From: Pseudomonadota bacterium
GTDB taxonomy: Bacteria; Pseudomonadota; Gammaproteobacteria; UBA4575
Length of the DNA stretch: 15,123 nucleotides
Direction: 5' to 3'
NCBI GenBank assembly: GCA_009839635.1
Contig: VXPJ01000043.1
Location: forward strand, 1-15,123
Shown piece after piece: positions 7,454 through 12,533 of this stretch (the stretch's first letter is position 1; the number at the start of each line of letters is the position of its first letter). Both the position numbers and the translations under genes were made by a program. Below the pieces are notes generated by a model. The model did not search any database. It was not told where the DNA came from and saw nothing but the letters and a program-made list of their open reading frames with translations.

Positions 7454-8685
7454 GCCGCAAGACAGAAAGAGACATCCTCGTCGGCCTGGATATCGGTACT
7501 TCCAAGGTCACCGCGATTGTGGGTGAGGTGAATGACGAGGACCAGCTGGAGGTGATCGGGCTTGGCACCAGCCCGTCCCGGGGACTGAAAAAGAGTGTTG
7601 TTGTCAATATCGAGTCCACCGTGCAATCCATCCAGCGTGCGATTGAGGAAGCCGAGTTGATGGCGGGGTGCCAGATACATTCCGTATATACCGGGATTGC
7701 CGGCAGCCACATCCGTAGCATGAATTCCCACGGTATTGTCGGCATCAAGGACCGGGAAGTCTCCAAGGGGGATGTGGAGCGCGTGATCGATGCCGCCCGG
7801 GCCGTAGCCATTCCTGCAGACCAGAGAGTGCTGCAGGTGATGCCACAGGAGTTTGTGATTGACCAGCAGGAAGGCATTCGAGAGCCGATCGGCATGTCCG
7901 GTGTACGCCTTGAGGCAAAAGTCCACCTGGTCACAGGTGCCGTCAGTGTGGCCCAGAACATCATCAAGTGTATTCATCGCTGTGGACTGGAGGTGGACGA
8001 TATCATCCTGGAGCAGCTGGCCTCGAGCAGTGCGGTACTCACGGAAGATGAGAAAGAGCTGGGAATCTGCCTTGTCGATATCGGTGGAGGCACTACGGAT
8101 GTTGCCGTATTCACCGACGGCGCGATCAAGCACACTGCCGTGATCCCGATTGCCGGCACCCAGGTCACCAATGACATCGCGGTGGCCATGCGAACCCCGA
8201 CCCAGCATGCCGAAGATATCAAGATCAGGTATGCCTGCGCACTGCGGCAACTCGCGAATCCCGACGACACCATCGATGTTCCCAGTGCCGGAGATCGTGA
8301 ATCAAGACAGCTGTCGCGCCAGACGCTGGCTGAAATTGTAGAGCCGCGGTATGAGGAGTTGCTTTCGCTGGTGCTGGCTGAACTGGAGCGCAGTGGTTTC
8401 AAGGATCTGGTTGCGGCAGGCGTGGTACTGACCGGTGGCAGTTCAAGGATGGAAGGCGTGGTGGAGTTGGCGGAAGAGATTTTCCACATGCCCGTGCGTT
8501 TGGGCACAGCACAGAATGTGACAGGCCTGGTGGATGTTGTAAGAAATCCGATTTATGCCACGGGGGTGGGTCTGCTTTTGTTCGGTTTCCAGAACCAGAA
8601 GATGGAGCAGAACGCCTTGTCGGGCGAGTCGGTCGTGGCAGGAGCGTTCAATAGGGTAAGGAGTTGGTTTCAAGGGAGTTTTTAA
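7450..8685 (+). CDS. ftsA: Cell division protein FtsA (actin-like membrane tether of FtsZ)
   Basis: Actin-like ATPase that tethers FtsZ filaments to the inner membrane and recruits later division proteins. It has 411 aa (E. coli 420). The phosphate-1 motif GLDIGTSKV is at residues 12-20 and the phosphate-2 motif DIGGGTTDVAVF starts at Asp210; VVLTGGSSRMEG is the adenosine motif. The 1C domain, specific to FtsA, lies between the first two motifs (YTGIAGSHIRS, VIDAARAV). The last residues, AFNRVRSWFQGSF, form the amphipathic membrane-targeting helix. The ATG at 7450 overlaps the ftsQ stop (ATGA), with only a weak CTGGA at 7436-7440 as ribosome binding site. The stop codon lies inside a 16-base perfect palindrome. 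The weak initiation signal compared with ftsZ agrees with the known excess of FtsZ over FtsA in cells; that is inference. Confidence 0.97.
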   Translation: MSRKTERDILVGLDIGTSKVTAIVGEVNDEDQLEVIGLGTSPSRGLKKSVVVNIESTVQSIQRAIEEAELMAGCQIHSVYTGIAGSHIRSMNSHGIVGIKDREVSKGDVERVIDAARAVAIPADQRVLQVMPQEFVIDQQEGIREPIGMSGVRLEAKVHLVTGAVSVAQNIIKCIHRCGLEVDDIILEQLASSSAVLTEDEKELGICLVDIGGGTTDVAVFTDGAIKHTAVIPIAGTQVTNDIAVAMRTPTQHAEDIKIRYACALRQLANPDDTIDVPSAGDRESRQLSRQTLAEIVEPRYEELLSLVLAELERSGFKDLVAAGVVLTGGSSRMEGVVELAEEIFHMPVRLGTAQNVTGLVDVVRNPIYATGVGLLLFGFQNQKMEQNALSGESVVAGAFNRVRSWFQGSF

Positions 8686-8691
8686 AAACTC
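8676..8691. repeat. 16-base perfect palindrome over the ftsA stop codon
   Basis: GAGTTTTTAAAAACTC reads the same on both strands and contains the ftsA TAA stop (8683-8685). As RNA it could fold with a six-pair stem and a TTAA loop, though the stem is AT-rich. It shares two bases with the next inverted repeat, so both could not be fully paired at once. It could be a protein-binding site, an RNA signal, or chance; nothing else in the sequence decides. Confidence 0.6.
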
Positions 8692-8706
8692 ATGCGTTAA
8701 GCATGA
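8690..8706 (+). repeat. Inverted repeat just upstream of the ftsZ ribosome binding site
   Basis: TCATGC (8690-8695) and GCATGA (8701-8706) are perfect complements around a GTTAA loop. The right arm ends eight bases before the ftsZ AGGAGA. No run of T follows, so it does not look like a terminator. A stem here could affect ftsZ translation or messenger processing, which is a guess. Confidence 0.55.
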
Positions 8707-8714
8707 AAATCTAG

Positions 8715-8720
8715 AGGAGA
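8715..8720 (+). promoter_or_regulatory. Strong Shine-Dalgarno sequence of ftsZ
   Basis: AGGAGA lies six bases before the ftsZ ATG at 8727. It is the best ribosome binding site in the window and fits the high protein level FtsZ needs. The upstream genes mostly rely on stop/start overlaps and weaker sites. Confidence 0.8.
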
Positions 8721-8726
8721 AAGGTC

Positions 8727-9878
8727 ATGTTTGAACTGGTAGATACATATGGTGAGAATGCCGTCATCAAGGTGATCGGCGTGGGCGGTGGCGGCGGAAA
8801 TGCCGTCATGCACATGGCGCAGTCCAGCATTGACGGCGTGGATTTTATCTGTGCGAACACCGATTCGCAGGCGTTGAAAAGTACTGACGTCAAGACGGTA
8901 CTGCAGCTCGGGAACAACATTACCCAGGGACTTGGGGCCGGGGCCAACCCGGTAGTGGGCCGTGAGGCCGCTCTTGAAGACCAGGACCGTATCCGCGAGT
9001 CCATCGCGGGAGCGGACATGCTGTTCATCACCGCCGGTATGGGCGGTGGAACCGGTACCGGTGCAGCGCCTGTAGTGGCAGAAATTGCCGAGGAACTGGG
9101 TGTTTTGACGGTTGCCGTGGTGACCAAACCATTTCCCTTCGAGGGCGACAAGCGCATGAAGATTGCTAATGCCGGTATCGAGGAACTCGTCAAGCACGTT
9201 GATTCGCTGATCACGATACCCAATGAAAAACTGCTGGCGGTCCTCGGCAGGGAGACCAACCTGCTGGATGCCTTCAAATCAGCCAATGACGTCCTGCGCG
9301 GCGCCGTGCAGGGAATCGCCGAACTGATCACCTGCCCGGGACTGATCAACGTGGATTTCGCCGATGTGCGCACGGTGATGTCGGAGATGGGAATGGCCAT
9401 GATGGGCTCAGGCACCTCAACGGGTGCAGAGCGGGCACGTGAGGCTGCGGAAGCCGCCATCTCCAGCCCGCTGCTTGAGGATGTCAATATCTCGGGGGCC
9501 AAGGGCATCCTCGTGAATGTGACTGCAAGCGCCGGCCTTTCCATAGGCGAATTCGACGAAATTGGTAGTCATATCAAGGGCTTGGCCTCGGATGACGCTA
9601 CGGTGGTCGTCGGCACGGTGATCGACGAATCCATGCAGGACGGCCTGCGCGTGACGCTGGTGGCGACCGGCATCGGATCGAAAACCACGCCGGCTCCGGC
9701 CAAACCCAAGATGACGCTGGTCGAGACCTCTGCCAAGAAGCCGGTCAAGGTCATGGATGAAGAGGTGAACAGCGCCAAGGGGCATGCCAAGCCTGGGCCG
9801 GAAGTCGCCGCGAAAAACCAGGGGTACGATCTGGATTATCTGGATATTCCTACATTTTTGCGCACGCAAGCCGACTGA
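8727..9878 (+). CDS. ftsZ: Cell division protein FtsZ (tubulin-like GTPase)
   Basis: Cytoplasmic tubulin homologue that polymerises with GTP into the Z ring and organises the divisome. It has 383 aa, the same size as E. coli FtsZ. The N-terminal GTP-binding loop is GVGGGGGNAV (from residue 18). The tubulin signature GGGTGTG is at residues 106-112. The T7 loop NVDFAD (residues 208-213) carries Asp210 and Asp213, which complete GTP hydrolysis in the neighbouring subunit. After the globular part (ending near VATGIG) comes a short, charged, Lys- and Pro-rich linker, then the C-terminal peptide DYLDIPTFLR at residues 370-379, the docking site for FtsA, ZipA and regulators. It is the first gene of the cluster with a real upstream spacer (41 bases). 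A 154-base gap to lpxC follows. Confidence 0.98.
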   Translation: MFELVDTYGENAVIKVIGVGGGGGNAVMHMAQSSIDGVDFICANTDSQALKSTDVKTVLQLGNNITQGLGAGANPVVGREAALEDQDRIRESIAGADMLFITAGMGGGTGTGAAPVVAEIAEELGVLTVAVVTKPFPFEGDKRMKIANAGIEELVKHVDSLITIPNEKLLAVLGRETNLLDAFKSANDVLRGAVQGIAELITCPGLINVDFADVRTVMSEMGMAMMGSGTSTGAERAREAAEAAISSPLLEDVNISGAKGILVNVTASAGLSIGEFDEIGSHIKGLASDDATVVVGTVIDESMQDGLRVTLVATGIGSKTTPAPAKPKMTLVETSAKKPVKVMDEEVNSAKGHAKPGPEVAAKNQGYDLDYLDIPTFLRTQAD

Positions 9879-9898
9879 GCGGCGCGTGCTTGGTGAAG

Positions 9899-9918
9899 CC
9901 AGGGTTTAAAATCTCTGG
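9899..9918 (+). repeat. Weak inverted repeat downstream of ftsZ
   Basis: CCAGGG (9899-9904) can pair with CTCTGG (9913-9918), with one G-U pair, around a loop of TTTAAAAT. No T run follows, so termination after ftsZ is not supported. TGGTGAAG also occurs as a direct repeat at 9891-9898 and 9916-9923. Confidence 0.3.
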
Positions 9919-9945
9919 TGAAGTCATCGGGAAATTGTGTAATAT
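9916..9945 (+). promoter_or_regulatory. Candidate sigma-70-type promoter for lpxC
   Basis: TAATAT at 9940-9945 is a good -10 hexamer. The best -35 match at a suitable distance is TGGTGA at 9916-9921 (18-base spacer, three of six consensus bases). A transcript would start near 9951-9953 and leave a leader of about 80 bases before the lpxC GTG. The -10 lies inside inverted repeats, as an operator might. Read from sequence only. Confidence 0.35.
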
Positions 9946-9959
9946 TACGGTGATATTAC
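9939..9959. repeat. Inverted repeat overlapping the candidate lpxC -10 box
   Basis: GTAATAT (9939-9945) and ATATTAC (9953-9959) are perfect complements separated by seven bases. The left part is itself a 10-base palindrome, GTAATATTAC (9939-9948). The two half sites start 14 bases apart. It could be an operator for a dimeric regulator or a leader hairpin; no regulator is identifiable. Confidence 0.5.
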
Positions 9960-9986
9960 CTGTTGCTCGGTATGCGGCTTGGGGAT

Positions 9987-10001
9987 GCTGAAGGAATCAG
10001 C
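9987..10001 (+). repeat. Small stem-loop in the lpxC leader
   Basis: GCTGA (9987-9991) pairs with TCAGC (9997-10001) around an AGGAA loop, and a third copy of GCTGA follows at 10003-10007. Just downstream is the 8-base palindrome CCTATAGG (10014-10021), which runs into the lpxC ribosome binding site. The stem is short and its role is unknown. Confidence 0.4.
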
Positions 10002-10018
10002 GGCTGATAGCGACCTAT

Positions 10019-10022
10019 AGGA
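10019..10022 (+). promoter_or_regulatory. Ribosome binding site that decides the lpxC start
   Basis: AGGA lies ten bases before the GTG at 10033 but only one base before the alternative GTG at 10024. This favours 10033, as does alignment of the first residues with E. coli LpxC. Confidence 0.5.
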
Positions 10023-10032
10023 TGTGCGGCCT

Positions 10033-10950
10033 GTGATACAACAAAGAACACTAAAGAATGTCATACGTGCGACGGGTGTAGGCCTACATACCGGCAAGAA
10101 GATTTACCTGACACTGCGTCCGGCGCCTGTTGATTCCGGAGTCATTTTCCGTCGGGTTGATCTTGATCCTCCCCTTGAGATCAAGGCCAGTCCCGAGAAT
10201 GTCGGCGATACCAGCCTGTCCACGACGCTGGTGTCCAAAGGTGTGCGCATTTCCACAGTCGAGCATCTGCTCTCCGCGATGGCGGGTCTGGGCATAGACA
10301 ATGCGTACGTGGATGTCAGTGCTCCGGAAGTGCCTATCATGGATGGCAGTGCAGGCCCCTTCGTTTTCCTGGTGCAATCCTCAGGGATCGTTGAGCAGAA
10401 TGCCGCCAAGCGATTCATCCGGATCACCCGGTCTGTGAAGGTCAAGGAAGGCGACAAGTGGGCCAGGTTTGACCCGTTCGATGGATTCAAGGTTGGGTTC
10501 ATGATCGATTTCGATCACCCGGTCTTCAAGGCCGGTCCGCAAAAGGCCGAACTGGATTTTTCGACGACTTCTTTCGTCAAGGAAATATCACGATCACGCA
10601 CCTTCGGGTTCATGCGCGACTTCGAGGCCCTGCGTTCACGCAACCTGGCGCTGGGAGGTAGCCTGGACAACTCGATTGCTGTGGATGATCACCGCATCCT
10701 GAACGAGGACGGTCTGCGCTACGAGGATGAGTTTGTCAAACACAAGATTCTGGATGCCATCGGCGACCTGTACCTGCTCGGCCACAGCCTGATCGGTGCG
10801 TTCAGTGGCTACAAATCGGGACATGCCCTGAACAACAAGCTGCTGAGGAAACTGGTCGAGGACACGAGTGCCTGGGAGGAAGTTACTTTCGAGGATGGTG
10901 AAGAGAAAGTGCCTATCCTCTACAGCTCTCCCATCAGCGCCAACATCTAG
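10033..10950 (+). CDS. lpxC: UDP-3-O-acyl-N-acetylglucosamine deacetylase (LpxC)
   Basis: Zinc-dependent cytoplasmic deacetylase that catalyses the committed step of lipid A synthesis. From GTG 10033 the protein begins MIQQRTLK, matching E. coli MIKQRTLK, and is 305 aa, exactly the E. coli length; GTG 10024 would add three residues. Zinc ligands are His78 (in STVEHL), His237 and Asp241 (in KHKILDAIGD). Glu77 and His264 (in KSGHALNNK) match the catalytic Glu78 and His265 of E. coli. GVGLHTG, APEIPIMDGSA-like VPIMDGSAGPF and SRSRTFGFMRD are also present. The C-terminus is SSPISANI and lacks the nonpolar AVLA end that serves FtsH degradation in E. coli. The gene has its own leader after ftsZ and converges with the DUF721 gene 25 bases beyond its stop. 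Confidence 0.97.
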   Translation: MIQQRTLKNVIRATGVGLHTGKKIYLTLRPAPVDSGVIFRRVDLDPPLEIKASPENVGDTSLSTTLVSKGVRISTVEHLLSAMAGLGIDNAYVDVSAPEVPIMDGSAGPFVFLVQSSGIVEQNAAKRFIRITRSVKVKEGDKWARFDPFDGFKVGFMIDFDHPVFKAGPQKAELDFSTTSFVKEISRSRTFGFMRDFEALRSRNLALGGSLDNSIAVDDHRILNEDGLRYEDEFVKHKILDAIGDLYLLGHSLIGAFSGYKSGHALNNKLLRKLVEDTSAWEEVTFEDGEEKVPILYSSPISANI

Positions 10951-10957
10951 TGCCTGT

Positions 10958-10972
10958 CCGCCTGCCCGGCGG
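10958..10972. terminator. Possible stem-loop between convergent lpxC and DUF721 genes
   Basis: CCGCC (10958-10962) and GGCGG (10968-10972) form a perfect GC-rich stem with a TGCCC loop, almost filling the 25-base gap between the two convergent stops. Neither side has a clear T run (downstream reads CCTTCAGTCCTT), so intrinsic termination would be weak. The location is the main support. Confidence 0.35.
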
Positions 10973-10975
10973 CCT

Positions 10976-11401
10976 TCAGTCCTTCCTGCCCTGTCTTGCC
11001 AGCCGGCGCAGCGCTTCTTTCAGTTCACGATCCTGTACATGTTCGGCACATGCATTGATATGGCGGGCGCTGTCCGCCGAGAGGGGGGTAGCCGGTGCTG
11101 GCGGCTTTGGCTCACTGGTGGTTTTTCGGATTTTAATCTTTAGCCGATTTAGGTATTCTCTTACCGCAAGGCCAAGCTCCTGGTTGAGCTGTTTCAGGAT
11201 TTCATACTGCTGAAACCGGAGCAGGCTGGCATGGCCAGGGTCATCCGTGATGATTGTCAGGGTTCGGTTGTCGATGCTGGCCACCCAGCAGTGGCTGGCC
11301 AGTGTGGCGGGCAACTGCATCCTCAGGCTCAGGGTGAGCCGGTGCAGCAGCTTGGTTTTATCCTGCAGGCCTGTACTGATGTATGACGAGAGTTTCTGCA
11401 T
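10976..11401 (-). CDS. dciA: DUF721 family protein, likely DciA replicative helicase loader
   Basis: A 141-aa protein whose N-terminal 75 or so residues look like the DUF721 domain: the pattern LHRLTLSLRMQLPATLASHC, then a beta region VASIDNRTLTIITDDPGHASLLRFQQYEILKQL. A basic, Pro-rich stretch (about residues 90-110) and the conserved tail SARHINACAEHVQDRELKEALRRL follow. The family founder, DciA, loads or activates the DnaB helicase in bacteria that lack DnaC/DnaI; applying that here is by family and location, since a DUF721 gene beside lpxC and secA is common in gammaproteobacteria. It is the only gene here on the minus strand. The start is uncertain: ATG at 11401, or an in-frame TTG at 11419 adding six residues, the upstream limit being a TGA. 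Neither has a clear ribosome binding site. Confidence 0.82.
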   Translation of the reverse strand: MQKLSSYISTGLQDKTKLLHRLTLSLRMQLPATLASHCWVASIDNRTLTIITDDPGHASLLRFQQYEILKQLNQELGLAVREYLNRLKIKIRKTTSEPKPPAPATPLSADSARHINACAEHVQDRELKEALRRLARQGRKD

Positions 11402-11453
11402 CCGGGTGGGCTCAGCCAAGGATGTTCAATAATCCAGATAAACTGTAACTGCA
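11402..11453. promoter_or_regulatory. Divergent intergenic region between dciA and the M23 peptidase gene
   Basis: The 52-base gap must hold start signals for two diverging genes, so promoters probably also extend into the coding ends. On the minus strand TTGCAG (11454-11449) and TATTGA (11431-11426) have a 17-base spacer but match consensus at only three of six bases each. On the plus strand no convincing hexamer pair was found. This is an inference from gene orientation. Confidence 0.3.
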
Positions 11454-12359
11454 ATGAACATTATCATTTTCCCCCGGTCGCGCCTACGCCTCCTGTATGT
11501 AGAGCCACGCAGGTGGTACCGGACTGGCTTGATTGCCGGTGCGATGCTGACACTGACGGTATTGCTCGGCTGCGGGTACATGCTGGGCCTGTACTTCGGC
11601 AATGAGGTGATCTTGAGCCAGTGGAAGGAAGACATCACGGAACATGAAGAGCGGCTGCAGCAGGCTCGCCAGGAAACCCGGGCCGAGGTCAGCGCACTGA
11701 CCACTCAGGCAGGGATGCTGCAAGCGCAGGTGCAGCGCATCGACGTTCTGGGCAGCGTGCTGGTCGAGATGGCAGGGCTTGAGCCCGAAGAGTTCAGCTT
11801 TGAGCCGGAATCCGGGATCGGCGGGCCGGCCCCGGTGATGGATGCCCCCGACGGAAGGAACCTGAAAATTGAATCCGAATTCGAACAGATCCAGAACAGC
11901 CTGGAGGCGCGCGAGCGCCAGTTGCAGGTGATCCGCGATGCGCTGGTCGACGAGAAGGTCAGGCAGGAAACCGAGCCGCAGGGCCGGCCGGTCGAGTACA
12001 GCTGGGTGTCCTCCCTGTTTGGCAAGCGTCGTGACCCCTTTACAGGTCACCCCGAACTGCACCAGGGCGTAGATTTTGCAGGCCAGTCCGGCAGCAACGT
12101 GATGGCCGTTGCCGGGGGGATTGTCACGCGTGCGCGCAGAAACGGCGACTACGGCAAGCTGGTGGAAATCGATCACGGCAATGGCTACATGTCGCGCTAT
12201 GCGCACAACAAGGTCTTGCTTGTGAAGGCGGGCGAGGTGGTCCGGCGTGGGCACGTGATCGCCAAGCTGGGCAATACCGGCCGCTCGACGGGCCCCCATG
12301 TCCATTTCGAGATACTCAAGGACGGTGTCCAGATCGACCCGATGAAGTTCGTCAAGTAG
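11454..12359 (+). CDS. Membrane-anchored M23 (LytM-type) metallopeptidase
   Basis: A 301-aa protein with a basic cytoplasmic N-terminus (about 24 residues, Arg-rich), one membrane helix (about 25-48), a periplasmic coiled coil (about 50-105), an acidic, Pro/Gly-rich linker, a second short helix (about 140-165) and a C-terminal LytM domain (about 190-301). All M23 active-site residues are present: zinc ligands His203 and Asp207 (HQGVD) and His284 (HVH, 282-284), with His251 and His282 as catalytic histidines, so it should be an active peptidoglycan endopeptidase rather than an EnvC/NlpD-type activator. Target bond and partners are not visible. LLGC at residues 37-40 resembles a lipobox, but the long N-terminus and the following hydrophobic stretch favour a membrane anchor. 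The ATG at 11454 lacks a clear ribosome binding site. The equivalent gene in pseudomonads also lies just before secA. Confidence 0.9.
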   Translation: MNIIIFPRSRLRLLYVEPRRWYRTGLIAGAMLTLTVLLGCGYMLGLYFGNEVILSQWKEDITEHEERLQQARQETRAEVSALTTQAGMLQAQVQRIDVLGSVLVEMAGLEPEEFSFEPESGIGGPAPVMDAPDGRNLKIESEFEQIQNSLEARERQLQVIRDALVDEKVRQETEPQGRPVEYSWVSSLFGKRRDPFTGHPELHQGVDFAGQSGSNVMAVAGGIVTRARRNGDYGKLVEIDHGNGYMSRYAHNKVLLVKAGEVVRRGHVIAKLGNTGRSTGPHVHFEILKDGVQIDPMKFVK

Positions 12360-12533
12360 CTTGGCTGCAGGCGGCTCCAGATTTACCCGATCCACGCCTT
12401 GCCCAGCGATGTGCACAAGCCGGTATCCTGCACGAGCCCGTTCGCGCTGCATGTGAGAACCACAGGATTTTGCCCGTGGCCCGGGCTGTGCGGAATGCGC
12501 TCCAGGCTTTTCGGCAATTGATGTAAGCACGCA
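12360..12533 (+). other. Spacer between the M23 peptidase gene and secA, no supported gene
   Basis: These 174 bases hold no convincing gene. Two plus-strand frames stay open for about 53 codons, but neither has a well-placed start with a ribosome binding site, and no SecM-like arrest motif is encoded. A small stem, GCCCG/CGGGC around five bases (12472-12486), is the only structure seen. No clear promoter was found. Confidence 0.5.

Noticed and set aside
11484..11573. Lipobox-like LLGC in the M23 peptidase, suggesting a lipoprotein
   Set aside because: The position before Cys is Leu rather than a small residue, the N-terminus is long, and hydrophobic residues continue after the Cys, so a transmembrane anchor is the better reading.
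12359..12526. Possible small gene or gene remnant in the M23-secA spacer (frame ending LQAFRQLM)
   Set aside because: There is no ATG, GTG or TTG near its beginning and no ribosome binding site, and the neighbouring frame is equally open. I recognise no family, so I leave it as spacer.
11484..12530. A 348-codon minus-strand open frame opposite the M23 peptidase gene
   Set aside because: The plus strand encodes an M23 peptidase with all active-site residues. The antisense frame has no recognisable family and no ribosome binding site that I could see.
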